Positions 25,749 through 35,076 of a stretch of 64,000 nucleotides of DNA are shown in pieces. A program made the position numbers and the translations under genes. The notes under the pieces were generated by a model, which searched no databases, had not been told where the DNA came from, and worked only from the letters and a program-made list of their open reading frames with translations. The DNA is from Thermohalobaculum sp039822785 (GTDB taxonomy: Bacteria; Pseudomonadota; Alphaproteobacteria; Rhodobacterales; Rhodobacteraceae). The stretch is taken from contig JBCBMO010000005.1 in assembly GCA_039822785.1 (NCBI GenBank), positions 434,001-498,000 on the forward strand, read 5' to 3'. Position 1 is the first letter of the stretch. Each line of letters opens with the position of its first letter.

Positions 25749-26587
25749 TCCGACGCCCAGGCAGGGTCGCGGCGCAGGGTCGCGAGCGTGTCGACGGGTT
25801 GGTCCAGCCGCGGCAGGCAGGCCAGCAGCCCCTGCGTATAGGGGTGCGTGGCCTGGGCGAGATCCGCTGCGGCACAGCTCTCCACCACCCGGCCCGCATA
25901 CATGATCAGCAGGCGGTCGCAGAACCGCGCCACCAGGTTGAGGTCATGGCTGATGAAGATCAGGCCTGCGCCGCGGCGGCGGACCACATCGTCCAGCACC
26001 TCCAGCACCGCATCGGCCACAGCGACGTCGAGCGCCGAGGTCGGCTCGTCGGCGATCACCAGATCCGGTTCGGAGATGGTCATCATCGCGATCATCACCC
26101 GCTGACCCATGCCGCCCGACAGCTCATGCGGATAGGCCGCCATGACGCGGTCCGGGTCGCGGATCTGCACCGCCTCCAGCATCGCGCGGGCGCGGTCGCG
26201 AGCCTCCTTGCGGCTGACGCGGGCATGGGCGGTCACGGCCTCGGCGATCTGGGTGCCAACGGCCATGACGGGGTTCAGGCTGAACTTCGGGTCCTGGAGG
26301 ATCATGGACATGCGCGAGCCGCGAAGTTTGCGCAGCTGCGCGGGCGCTGCGGTCGTAAGCTCAGTGCCGTCGAAGCGGATCGAGCGCGCGGCGATCTCGG
26401 CGCGGCGGTCGCTGACGCCCAGGATCGCACGGCCGGTCTGGGATTTGCCACTGCCGCTTTCGCCCACGACGCCCAGCCGCTCTCCGCGGGCCAGCGTGAA
26501 GGAGACGCCGCGCACCGCATCGACCCGGCCCTTGGGCGTGTTGAAGGCGACCCGAAGGTCCTCGACCTCGAGCAGCGGCGCGCTCAT
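25745..26587 (-). CDS. Peptide-type ABC transporter ATP-binding protein (DppD/OppD-like)
   Basis: A 280-residue ATPase with Walker A GESGSGKSQ (Gln in place of the usual Thr/Ser at the last position), MILQDPKFSLNPVMAVGTQI, signature LSGGMGQRVMIAMM, Walker B LVIADEPTSALDV, and a C-terminal HPYTQGLLACLPRL segment diagnostic of peptide/nickel transporters. The ATG at 26585-26587 overlaps the permease stop by three bases. A much longer open frame upstream is out-of-frame read-through of the permease gene. It pairs with the second ATPase gene downstream to energise the permease. Confidence 0.9.
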   Translation of the reverse strand: MSAPLLEVEDLRVAFNTPKGRVDAVRGVSFTLARGERLGVVGESGSGKSQTGRAILGVSDRRAEIAARSIRFDGTELTTAAPAQLRKLRGSRMSMILQDPKFSLNPVMAVGTQIAEAVTAHARVSRKEARDRARAMLEAVQIRDPDRVMAAYPHELSGGMGQRVMIAMMTISEPDLVIADEPTSALDVAVADAVLEVLDDVVRRRGAGLIFISHDLNLVARFCDRLLIMYAGRVVESCAAADLAQATHPYTQGLLACLPRLDQPVDTLATLRRDPAWASE

Positions 26588-27543
26588 GAGCCCGCCTTGG
26601 GGTCGAGGACGTCGCGCAGGCCATCGCCCAGCAGATTGAAGCCCAGGCTGACGAGCAGGATCGCGAGCCCGGGGACGGTGGGCACCCACCATTGGTCGAG
26701 CAGATGCTGACGGCCCGAGGAGATCATCGCCCCCCACTCCGGCGAGGGGGGCTGCGCGCCGAGGCCGAGAAAGCCCAGGCCCGCGGCGATCAGGATCACC
26801 CCTGCCATGTCCAGCGTCAGCCGCACGATGACCGAGGGCATACAGAGCGGTACGAGATAGCGGCGCAGGATGCGCCAGGTCGAGGCCCCCTGGACCTGGG
26901 CGGCCAGGATGAACTCGGCGTTGCGCAGGCGCATGGCCTCGGCCCGCGCGATGCGCGCATAGGGCGCCCAGCTTGTCAGCGCGATGGCCAGCACCGCGTT
27001 CTCGATCCCCGGCCCCAGCGCCGAGACGAAGGCGAGTGCCAGGATCAGCCGGGGAAAGGCGAGGAACACGTCGACCAGGCGCATCAGCGCCGCGTCGACG
27101 AGACCGCCGACATAGCCCGCCAGCACGCCGACCCCCAGGCCCACGGGCACGACGATCGCCGCGGTCAGCGCCACGATATAGAGGGTGATCCGCGAGCCCC
27201 AGATGATGCGGTCCAGGATGTCGCGTCCAAGCTGATCGGTGCCCAGCCAATGCGCCGCCGAGGGTGGCGTCAGCCGATCCTCCAGCGATTGCACCACCCC
27301 GTCGGTCCCGGTCAGCCAGGGCGCGAACAGCGCCGCCAAGACCAGGGTCAGGATGATCCCCAGCCCCGCCATGGCGATGGGATTGGCGCTGAACGCAAGC
27401 CACGACAGATAGGCGCGCTGCAGCGTGGCGTGGCGGGGGCTGGTCGGCGCCTCAGCCAAGAGCCAGGCGCGGATGCCTGTCTTGGTCGTCCCAGTGTCGC
27501 TCGGCCCCGCCTTGGTCGGCGCCTCCTCCCCGGCAATCGTCAC
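26584..27543 (-). CDS. Peptide-type ABC transporter permease (DppC-like)
   Basis: Inner-membrane permease of 319 residues with an N-terminal cytoplasmic stretch and about six TM segments. The segment DQLGRDILDRIIWGSRITLYI and the later LTSWAPYARIARAEAMRLRNAEFILAA-type coupling helix are typical of DppC/OppC. It begins with GTG at 27541-27543, overlapping the preceding permease stop (GTGA). It acts with the neighbouring DppB-like permease to form the channel. Confidence 0.9.
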   Translation of the reverse strand: MTIAGEEAPTKAGPSDTGTTKTGIRAWLLAEAPTSPRHATLQRAYLSWLAFSANPIAMAGLGIILTLVLAALFAPWLTGTDGVVQSLEDRLTPPSAAHWLGTDQLGRDILDRIIWGSRITLYIVALTAAIVVPVGLGVGVLAGYVGGLVDAALMRLVDVFLAFPRLILALAFVSALGPGIENAVLAIALTSWAPYARIARAEAMRLRNAEFILAAQVQGASTWRILRRYLVPLCMPSVIVRLTLDMAGVILIAAGLGFLGLGAQPPSPEWGAMISSGRQHLLDQWWVPTVPGLAILLVSLGFNLLGDGLRDVLDPKAGS

Positions 27544-28601
27544 GCGCGGGTCCTCGGATCGACGAGGCGGTAGAGCAGGTCAGACAGCATGTTCAGCCCC
27601 ACGAAGCAGAAGCCCACCACGATGGTGCCGCCGATCACCGCGTTCATGTCCGATTTGAACAGGGCGCTGGTGATGTACTGACCGATACCAGGCCAGGCAA
27701 AGACCGTCTCGGTCAGCACCGACCCCTCGAGCAGCGAGGCGTAGGTCAGCCCGATGATCGTGATGAGCTGCACCAGCACATTGCCGAAGGCATGGCGCCA
27801 GATCACCACCCGCTCGGGCAGACCCTTGACCCGGGCCGTCAGCACATACTCCTCGCCGAGCTGATCGAGCATGAAGCTGCGCGTCATCCGCGCGATATAG
27901 GCCAGCGCATAGGTCCCCAGCACCGCCGTCGGCAGGGCGAGATGCGCGAGCGCGTTGTGAAAGACATCCCATTGGCCGGCGAGAGCGGCGTCGACCACCA
28001 AGAGCCCCGTGACCGATGGCGTCAGCCCCTGATGAAACACATCGAGCCGGCCTGGACCGGGCGCCCAACCGAGCCAGGCGTAAAAGACCAGGAGGGCGAC
28101 CATCCCCAGCCAGAAGATCGGCGCCGAATAGCCGATCAGGCCCACCACCCGGACGATATGATCGATGGGACGGCCCTGGTTGACCGCCGCGGCCACGCCC
28201 ATGGGCACGCCGAGCAGAACCCCCACCAGCGTCGCCGCCGTGGCAAGCTCCAGCGTCGCGGGGAAGAAGCGCATCAGGTCTTCGAGCACGGGGCGCGAGG
28301 TCTGGATCGAGACGCCCAGATCGCCCCGCAGCAGATCGCCCATGAAGAGCAGGTACTGGCGCCAGATCGGCTGATCGAGCCCCAGCTCCAGGTAAACCCG
28401 GTCGTAGACTTCGGCAGGGGCGCGGTCGCCGACGATCGCCAGCACCGGGTCGACCGGCATCACGCGACCGATGAAGAAGGTCACTGCCGTCAGGCCCAGG
28501 AAGGTCAGCGCCAGGGACCCGAGCACGCCGCCCACCTGGCGGGCAGCGCGCAACAGGCCGGGCACGCGGCCCGGCCCGGCAAGGGCGTTTGAGGAGGCCA
28601 C
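27540..28601 (-). CDS. Peptide-type ABC transporter permease (DppB-like)
   Basis: Inner-membrane permease of 353 residues with about six TM segments. FIGRVMPVDPVLAIVGDRAP in the first periplasmic loop and YIARMTRSFMLDQLGEEYVLTARVKG (the coupling region) match DppB/OppB proteins. It starts with GTG, five bases after the stop of the binding-protein gene. The ribosome-binding site (AGTAGG) is weak, so coupling to the upstream gene is likely. Confidence 0.9.
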   Translation of the reverse strand: MASSNALAGPGRVPGLLRAARQVGGVLGSLALTFLGLTAVTFFIGRVMPVDPVLAIVGDRAPAEVYDRVYLELGLDQPIWRQYLLFMGDLLRGDLGVSIQTSRPVLEDLMRFFPATLELATAATLVGVLLGVPMGVAAAVNQGRPIDHIVRVVGLIGYSAPIFWLGMVALLVFYAWLGWAPGPGRLDVFHQGLTPSVTGLLVVDAALAGQWDVFHNALAHLALPTAVLGTYALAYIARMTRSFMLDQLGEEYVLTARVKGLPERVVIWRHAFGNVLVQLITIIGLTYASLLEGSVLTETVFAWPGIGQYITSALFKSDMNAVIGGTIVVGFCFVGLNMLSDLLYRLVDPRTRA

Positions 28602-28606
28602 GTCGC

Positions 28607-30208
28607 CTACTCTTTGGTCACACCGTCATAGAACACGAGGTCGAAGGTCGGCCCGGAGACGAAGCCGGTCACCCCGTCCTGGATCGCCAACTGCTCGCTG
28701 CTGCGGAACATGTTGACGAAGGGGCTGCCGGTCTGATGCGCCGTCAGCAGGTCGCGGTACATGACCGCCCGCTTGTCCAGATCGGTCTCTTGGCTCGCAG
28801 CCTCGGTCATGCCGGTGATCGTCTCGTCCGCCCAGGCGTTACGCCAGGCGAGCTTACCGGTCAGCTTCGCTTCCAGGGCGTTGTCGGGGTTATGCGCGAA
28901 GCTGTCGGCGTTGGAGTGCGGGTCCAGATAGTCCGGCCCCCACTGCGCCAGGATCAGCCCGTGGCGGCGCGCCCGGTACTTCGGCCACAGCGCCGAGCCG
29001 TCCTGGGGCACGATCTCCACCGTCACGCCCGCCTGGCCCAGCGTCTGCTGCACCGACTGGGCGATATCCATGAAGGGCGCCACGTTGAGCGTGTCCATCG
29101 TGAGCGTCAGCCCGTCGCCGTAGCCGGCCTCGGCCAACAGCGCCTTACCCTTCTCGATGTCGAGGGTGTAGGGGTTCTCGCTGATCGACCCGAACAGACC
29201 GGTCGGCCAGAAGGACTGCTGCATCGAGTACTGACCCTTCAGGAAGCTGCCCAGCATCCCTTCGTAGTCGACCAACCAGCGCATGGCTTCCCAGACCTTG
29301 GGGTCGGCCAGCGGCCCCTCGCTGGTGTTCATCGCCAGGTAGACGATCTTGGTCTTCGGCGCGTCCTCGATGGTGACACCCTCGGCACCCTCAAGCCCGG
29401 CGATCTGGTCGGGCGTCAGGGTGCGGGCGATGTCGATATCGCCCTTTTCCAGCAGCAAGCGCTGTGCCGCAGGCTCGGGCAGGTGACGCACGATCACCCG
29501 CTCCATCGAGGCGGCACCCTTCCAGTAGCCGTCGTAGCGGTCGAGGATCACCGTCTCGTTGGCGTTCCAGGCGCGCAGGCTGAAGGGGCCGCTGCCGGCG
29601 GAGTTGGTCTTGAGCCAGGCATAGCCCAGGTCGCCGTCGACCTCGTTGGCCATCACGGTGACTTCGTCGACGACCGAGCCCACGGTGGCCGACAGCGCGT
29701 TCAGCACCAGACCCGGCGAGATGTCGGCGGGGATCTTGATCTCGAAGGTGCCGTCGCCGGTCACGGTGACGTTGTCGTCGACGTTCTCCGGCGTCCAGCC
29801 AAGCTGGGTCAGGATGAAGGACGGGGTCTTGCCGAGCTTCACGACGCGGCGCAGCGAGAAGACCGCATCCTCCGCCCGCACTGGGTTGCCGGAGTGGAAG
29901 GTCATGCCGTCGCGCATCGTGAAGGTGATGGTCTTGCCGTCCTCGGAGATTTGCCAGCTCTCCGTGGCGCCGCCCACCAGGGTCTCATAGTCGCCAGGCT
30001 CGAAGGTCGTGATGCGGTCGTAGATGTTGTTGGCGATCTCACCGCCGGAAAACTCGAAGATCTCGGCGGGGTCAAGCGTGATCAGGTCGCTGATCGTCTG
30101 CCCCAGCACCAGCATGTTCGGCGGGGTCTCGGCCGAGGCCTGCGGCACGGCAAAGACCGATGCCGCGGCGATCGCACCGGCGGCCAAGGTGTGTTTGATG
30201 ATTTTCAT
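28607..30208 (-). CDS. ABC transporter substrate-binding protein, peptide (family 5) type
   Basis: Periplasmic solute receptor of 533 residues with signal peptide MKIIKHTLAAGAIAAASVFAVPQASA. Family 5 features include the early NMLVLGQTISDLITLDPAEIFEFSG segment and the conserved block around RDGMTFHSGNPVRAEDAVFSLRRV. AGGGAGC precedes the ATG at 30206-30208; an open frame extends 60 bases further without such a site. It is the first gene of the operon with two permeases and two ATPases. The ligand is likely a peptide or an amino-acid derivative. The neighbouring D-amino-acid oxidoreductase hints at D-amino-acid peptides, but this is inference. Confidence 0.92.
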   Translation of the reverse strand: MKIIKHTLAAGAIAAASVFAVPQASAETPPNMLVLGQTISDLITLDPAEIFEFSGGEIANNIYDRITTFEPGDYETLVGGATESWQISEDGKTITFTMRDGMTFHSGNPVRAEDAVFSLRRVVKLGKTPSFILTQLGWTPENVDDNVTVTGDGTFEIKIPADISPGLVLNALSATVGSVVDEVTVMANEVDGDLGYAWLKTNSAGSGPFSLRAWNANETVILDRYDGYWKGAASMERVIVRHLPEPAAQRLLLEKGDIDIARTLTPDQIAGLEGAEGVTIEDAPKTKIVYLAMNTSEGPLADPKVWEAMRWLVDYEGMLGSFLKGQYSMQQSFWPTGLFGSISENPYTLDIEKGKALLAEAGYGDGLTLTMDTLNVAPFMDIAQSVQQTLGQAGVTVEIVPQDGSALWPKYRARRHGLILAQWGPDYLDPHSNADSFAHNPDNALEAKLTGKLAWRNAWADETITGMTEAASQETDLDKRAVMYRDLLTAHQTGSPFVNMFRSSEQLAIQDGVTGFVSGPTFDLVFYDGVTKE

Positions 30209-30378
30209 CGCTTGCTCCCTGTCTGATTTGCCTGCCGCAGCATCATGGCAAGTCATAATGCCGGGCAATGCGGCACACAGACTTCACCCTGCGGATGCGT
30301 TTTCCGCAACGAGATAATGGGCCGGTTTGCCCAGATTTGACCGGGTTCGCGCGTCGGGCGGGACACTGACTGGCGACG

Positions 30379-31623
30379 TCACCGAAACCGTTCGGGCGAC
30401 AGGAGGCTCAGATCCGCATTCGCGGGGCGCCCCAGGATCATGTCCGCAGCGAGCTCGCCCGACTTCGGCGCCATCATCAGGCCGTAGTGGGAGTGACCGA
30501 AGTTCCAGACCAGATCGGGCAGGCCCGGCATCTCGCCGATGGCGGGCAGGCTGTCGGGGAAGGAGGGGCGGCGCCCCATCCAGACGCGCGCCGTCTGGCT
30601 CTCGGAAAGGTCGGGGAGCATCGCGCGGGCGATACGGCCGAGGCGATCCTTGGCGGCGGGGTCCTCGGGGGCATCGAGCGGCGCGAACTCGGCCTGACCC
30701 GCGACGCGGAGGCCGCCGAGCATGCTGCTGGCGACAACCTTTCGATCGACATCCATCACCGAGTTTCGAAGCTCCACGCCCGGCTCGGGGAACTCCACGT
30801 GATAGCCGCGCTCCGCCATCAGCGGCGGTGAGACGCCGAGCGCACGCAGCAGTTCGGGGCTCCACACCCCAAGGGCCAGCACGACCTTCTTGGCGGTGAA
30901 GCGATCGCCCTCGCAGTCGATCGACCAATGCTCATCGCGCCGCTGCAGGCCCGTGACGCTGCGGCGAAGGATCTGGCCACCCAGGGCCTGTACCTTGGCC
31001 GCCAGGCTGCGCCCGATCGCCCCCGGCGAAAGCGCCCGCGCCTGACCCGTGATCACCACGGCCGACGTGAAGTCCGGGCTAAGCGCAGGCTCAAGCGCCC
31101 GCAGCTCCTTCCCGCTTATGCGATGGAGTTCGGCCCCATGCTCACGTCGCAGCCTAAAGCCCAGCGCCTCCAGATCGCTTGCATCAGGGTCGCGGAAGGC
31201 GTGGATGTAGCAGGCATCCTGCACGAGATGCTCACCGCCGGTATCGGTCAGGTGGCGACGGTAGAGATCGATCGATGGGCCGCACAACAGGGCCATGGCG
31301 GCGGCGGTCCGGCGGACGTTCTCCTCCCGACCGCTCTTGAGGAACTTCAGACCCCAGGGGATCATCCGCGGCCAGGCGGCGGCGCGGACCGCGAGCGGCC
31401 GGTCGCGGCCCAGCATCAGCCCCGGGATACTGCGCCAGAGCCCCGGCATCGACTGCGGGACGATCGACCAGGGGGAGATAACGCCGGCATTGCCGAAGGA
31501 GGTCTCCTGCCCCGGCTCGCCGCGGTCGATCAGGCGCACGCTCACCCCGCGCTCCAGCAGCGACAGCGCGGTGCAGATGCCGACCAGGCCGGCACCCAGG
31601 ACGGTCACTTCCTCAGCGGGCAT
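30379..31623 (-). CDS. FAD-dependent D-amino-acid dehydrogenase-like oxidoreductase
   Basis: A DAO-family flavoprotein of 414 residues. It opens with the dinucleotide-binding motif VTVLGAGLVGICTALSLLERG (residues 6-26), followed by DRGEPGQETSFGNAGVISP, which is characteristic of DadA-type dehydrogenases. A WNFGHSHYGLMMAPKSGELAADMI block near the C-terminus forms the second FAD contact. It would deaminate a D-amino acid or oxidise a related amine and pass electrons to the membrane chain. It starts three bases after the TRAP permease stop, so it belongs to the TRAP-TAXI operon. The imported carboxylate or amino acid is its probable substrate. Confidence 0.85.
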   Translation of the reverse strand: MPAEEVTVLGAGLVGICTALSLLERGVSVRLIDRGEPGQETSFGNAGVISPWSIVPQSMPGLWRSIPGLMLGRDRPLAVRAAAWPRMIPWGLKFLKSGREENVRRTAAAMALLCGPSIDLYRRHLTDTGGEHLVQDACYIHAFRDPDASDLEALGFRLRREHGAELHRISGKELRALEPALSPDFTSAVVITGQARALSPGAIGRSLAAKVQALGGQILRRSVTGLQRRDEHWSIDCEGDRFTAKKVVLALGVWSPELLRALGVSPPLMAERGYHVEFPEPGVELRNSVMDVDRKVVASSMLGGLRVAGQAEFAPLDAPEDPAAKDRLGRIARAMLPDLSESQTARVWMGRRPSFPDSLPAIGEMPGLPDLVWNFGHSHYGLMMAPKSGELAADMILGRPANADLSLLSPERFR

Positions 31624-31626
31624 GGC

Positions 31627-33846
31627 CTAGCTCGCGGCGTGCAGGCGTTGGCGCCGTCGGACCAGGATCTGACCAGCGATCGCAGGCGATGCGATCAGGA
31701 GCGCGATGAGATCGGCCTGGGGCGAGGGGGCGATGAAGACGAGGCCCGCGATGGCGAGAAGACAGCGATTGGCCACGCCCACCGGCGCCAGCCAATAGCC
31801 CACCACCGCCGTGGAGAGCGCGAGGACACCGGCGATGCAGCTTGCCGCGGTATAGGTGAACTCGATGAAGTCGAAGCCCGTGGAGGAAACAAACAGCAGC
31901 ACCGGCGCATAGACGAAGGCCATCGGCGCCACGACTTTGCCGAGGCCGAGCGTGAAGGCCGAAATGCCCGTGCGGAAGGGATTGGCATTGGCGATGGCGG
32001 CCGCGGCATAGGCCGAGGTACAGACCGGTGGCGTGATCTCTGCCACGACGCCGTAGTAGAGCACGAACATATGGCTTGCGATGGGCGGGATGCCGAGCTG
32101 CGCCAGCGCCGGCTGCGCCACCGAGACCAGCATGATGTAAAGCGCCGTCGTCGGCACGCCGGCGCCCATCAGGATACAGGCCAGTGCGATGAAGACGAGG
32201 CTGATGAAGAGCGTCAGATCCTCCACCGTCACCAGCTCATAGGCGCCGATGGTGAACAGCCAGGCGAGATCGGTGCCCAGGTTCGAGGCCGCCTGGGTGA
32301 CCATGAAGCCGATGCGGAAGCCCACGCCGGTCGTGTTGATCACACCGATCACGATCCCCACCGCGGCGGAGGCCGCGCCGACCGCCAGCGCGTACTTCAC
32401 CCCGGTCTGGAAGGTATCGGCCATCTCGCCGATCGTGCTGCGCTGCTGCGGATTGAAGGCGGCGAGGATGGAGCCCGCAACGAGGATCATGGACATCGTG
32501 AGGTCGAAGCCGCCGCCCAGATACTTCCAGACGACAAAGCCGATGAACGCGAGCGGGTAGATCAGCGTCAGCGGCTCGCGCACCCGCGCCATCCCGGCGA
32601 TGATGGCAAGCGAGATCCCGCAGAAGGCCGACATGTACGGCGTGTAGCCCGAGAACAGCACGACCAGGAGCCCGACGAGCGGGACGACGTTTGCCCAGCC
32701 CTGGGCCCAGACGGCTTTGAGGCGCGGCATCGCCTCGCGCGACAGCCCCTCGAGCCCCAGCTTGCGCGCCATCAGGTGGACGACCGCGAAGACACCCACG
32801 TAGTGCAGCAGCGCCGGGAAGATCGCGGCGATGACGATCGTCGTGTAGGGCACCTCCAGAAACTCGGCCATGATGAAGGCCGCGGCGCCCATAATCGGCG
32901 GCGTGATCTGCCCGCCCGCCGAGGCCGCCGCTTCCACCCCGCCCGCGAAATGGCCCGGATAGCCAAGGCGCTTCATGTTCGGGATTGTCAGCGCCCCGGT
33001 CGACACCGTGTTGGCGACCGAGGAGCCGGAGATCGTGCCGAAGAAGGCCGAGGAGACCACCGAGACCTTCGCCGGTCCGCCCGTGTAGCGACCCGCCAGG
33101 ATTGTCGCATTGTCGATGAAGAGCTGCCCCAGCCCCGTGCGCTGCGCGATCACGCCGAACAGCACGAAGTGGAAAACGATGGTCGACACGACCCAGAGCG
33201 TGACGCCGAAGATCCCCTCCTGCGGGAAGTACATCGAGGAGATGAAGGTGTTCACCCGCACGCCCGGATGCTGCAGCAGGCCGGGGAAGTACGGGCCGAA
33301 CAGCGCGTAGCAGATGAAGATGCCGATGATCACCGGCAGCACCCAGCCAAGCGTCCGCCGGGCGATGTCCAGCACCAGGACGATCAGGATGCCGCCGAAG
33401 GCCAGGTCAAAGCCGTTCGGATTGCCCATCCGGAAGGTCTGCTCCTCGATCCCCAGGAACGCGATCCCGTGCCAGGCGAGACCCAGATAGAGCGAGGAGG
33501 CGACGCCCAGCACCATGAGCAGGATGTCGATGTAGGGCACGCCCCCCAGCCGGAAGCGCCCGGCACCCCCTGCCAGCGAGCGCGGCGTCTTCACCATGGG
33601 AAAGAGCGCGTAGGTCAGGATGAACAGGCCCGACAGGTGCCAGCCCATGTGCCAGTAATCGGGCGGCAGCGCGAAGCCGGCGGTCAGGTAGTGATAGACA
33701 GCGAAGGTCAGGGCGACGGCGCGCAGGAACTTGGCAAACCCCGGCTCGATGCGCCGGGTGGCGGCCCCTTCGTCATAGCGGCGTTCGATCTCCGCCAGTT
33801 CCTCATCGCTCAGCGCGCCTGGCTCGGCCGTGGTGCGGTCGGTCAT
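31627..33846 (-). CDS. TRAP transporter fused permease (DctQM, TAXI type)
   Basis: A 739-residue membrane protein in which the small (DctQ) and large (DctM) permease subunits are fused, as usual in TAXI-type TRAP systems. The N-terminal 60 residues are cytoplasmic. About four TM segments form the Q-like part, and a long DctM part follows, with VVSSAFFGTISGSSVANTVSTGALTIP near residue 270 and GQITPPIMGAAAFIMAEF near 315. It imports a substrate with a sodium or proton gradient, together with the TAXI binding protein encoded 93 bases upstream. Confidence 0.93.
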   Translation of the reverse strand: MTDRTTAEPGALSDEELAEIERRYDEGAATRRIEPGFAKFLRAVALTFAVYHYLTAGFALPPDYWHMGWHLSGLFILTYALFPMVKTPRSLAGGAGRFRLGGVPYIDILLMVLGVASSLYLGLAWHGIAFLGIEEQTFRMGNPNGFDLAFGGILIVLVLDIARRTLGWVLPVIIGIFICYALFGPYFPGLLQHPGVRVNTFISSMYFPQEGIFGVTLWVVSTIVFHFVLFGVIAQRTGLGQLFIDNATILAGRYTGGPAKVSVVSSAFFGTISGSSVANTVSTGALTIPNMKRLGYPGHFAGGVEAAASAGGQITPPIMGAAAFIMAEFLEVPYTTIVIAAIFPALLHYVGVFAVVHLMARKLGLEGLSREAMPRLKAVWAQGWANVVPLVGLLVVLFSGYTPYMSAFCGISLAIIAGMARVREPLTLIYPLAFIGFVVWKYLGGGFDLTMSMILVAGSILAAFNPQQRSTIGEMADTFQTGVKYALAVGAASAAVGIVIGVINTTGVGFRIGFMVTQAASNLGTDLAWLFTIGAYELVTVEDLTLFISLVFIALACILMGAGVPTTALYIMLVSVAQPALAQLGIPPIASHMFVLYYGVVAEITPPVCTSAYAAAAIANANPFRTGISAFTLGLGKVVAPMAFVYAPVLLFVSSTGFDFIEFTYTAASCIAGVLALSTAVVGYWLAPVGVANRCLLAIAGLVFIAPSPQADLIALLIASPAIAGQILVRRRQRLHAAS

Positions 33847-33939
33847 CGCAGGCTCCGCATATGACTGGAGAACGAACGGGGGGAGCGGGGTGGGAGACGG
33901 CGGTGGATCGCCGCCTCCCTCATCGGTGGTCGGCGCCCG

Positions 33940-34950
33940 TTACTCGAGCAGGCCGGCCTCGCGGTAGAACCGCTCCGCGCCGGGATGAAGCGGCACACCC
34001 AGCGTGTCGACGCCGGCCAGCGCCGTTTCCGGGGTGATCAGCTTGCCCTTGGCATGGCCGTTATCCAGCAGCTTGCGGGTGTTGTCGTTCCACAGCGCCG
34101 CGGTGATGCCGTAGACCAGCTCCTCGTCCAGGTCGGACGACATGACGAGCAGGGCGGAGACGGCCGGCGTCTTCACCTCATAGTCCACGCCCTCATAGAC
34201 GCCGGAGGGGATGCTCGAAGGGATGTAGGCCGGGATGATCTCGTTGATCTTGGCCATGTCCTCGTCGGTGAAGCTGTGCAGCTCCATGCCCCGGGTCGTG
34301 GAGAGCTGCACCATGGCCGAGACCGGCCAGCCTGCCGCGTAGAAGTAGGCGTCAAGCTGACCATCGGCGAGGCGTTCGGCCGACTGGCTGTTGTTCAGCT
34401 CCGCCTCGTCGATGTTGTCGCGCGTGATGCCCCAGGCTTCCAGCATCTGAAGCACGGCGACCTGGGTGCCCGAGCCGGCCTGCGCAATGCCCACGCGCTT
34501 GCCCTCGAGGTCGGCGAGGCTTTCAATCGTCTGACCCTCAGGCAGCACCAGGTGCAGATCCTCGGGGTAGAGGTTCGCGACGATGCGCAGCTTGGGGTGC
34601 GGCTTGCCGTCGAACTTGCCCTCGCCGAGGAACATCGAGCGCGTCACGTCGGCTGCAGCAAGGCCCGCCTCCAACTCACCGTTCTGCACGGCGGTGTTGT
34701 TGAACACCGAGGCCGTGGTCGACTGGGCAATGGCGATCAGGCCCGGCACGCCGCACTGGCCGCCCTTGTCGCAAGGACGCGCGCCCGGCGGGGCCGAGAT
34801 CCCGTTGGCAATGGTGCCGCCGATGGGGAAATACGTGCCACCGGCGCTGCCGGTGCCGATGCGGAAGAAGGTCGGGCTCTGCGCCGCAGCGGAGCCGGCG
34901 ATCATGGCGACGGCGAGCAACGCCCCCGTCAGTTTGAGATGCAAGGTCAT
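33940..34950 (-). CDS. TRAP transporter solute receptor, TAXI family
   Basis: Periplasmic binding protein of 336 residues. The signal peptide is MTLHLKLTGALLAVAMIAGSAAA, then the diagnostic TAXI opening FFRIGTGSAGGTYFPIGGTIANGIS. The ATG at 34948-34950 has GGAG about seven bases upstream; a TTG two codons earlier is less likely. It is the first gene of the operon with the fused permease and the flavoprotein. It is divergent from a LysR gene, which probably controls it. TAXI receptors usually bind glutamate-like or other small carboxylates; the exact ligand cannot be read here. Confidence 0.92.
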   Translation of the reverse strand: MTLHLKLTGALLAVAMIAGSAAAQSPTFFRIGTGSAGGTYFPIGGTIANGISAPPGARPCDKGGQCGVPGLIAIAQSTTASVFNNTAVQNGELEAGLAAADVTRSMFLGEGKFDGKPHPKLRIVANLYPEDLHLVLPEGQTIESLADLEGKRVGIAQAGSGTQVAVLQMLEAWGITRDNIDEAELNNSQSAERLADGQLDAYFYAAGWPVSAMVQLSTTRGMELHSFTDEDMAKINEIIPAYIPSSIPSGVYEGVDYEVKTPAVSALLVMSSDLDEELVYGITAALWNDNTRKLLDNGHAKGKLITPETALAGVDTLGVPLHPGAERFYREAGLLE

Positions 34951-35033
34951 GGGCAACTCCGGTTAGAGGATCGTCACCCGAGAGGGGGCGAGTGACGCAA
35001 GGAACGCTAGCGGATGGGTGAATAAACGCAAAT

Positions 35034-35055
35034 TTGAAATCCTTTCGGTTCTCAA
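35034..35055. promoter_or_regulatory. Possible LysR-type operator
   Basis: TTGA (35034-35037) and TCAA (35052-35055) form a short interrupted dyad in the AT-rich 126-bp divergent region between the TAXI receptor and the LysR gene. Such T/A-ended dyads are usual LysR sites, but the arms are only four bases. Confidence 0.25.
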
Positions 35056-35076
35056 GGTTTTCATTATGCTTTGCTT

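Noticed and set aside
30928..33864. Open frame of 978 codons on the plus strand
   Set aside because: It is the opposite-strand shadow of the flavoprotein and TRAP permease genes, with a highly repetitive charged translation and no ribosome-binding site or family features.
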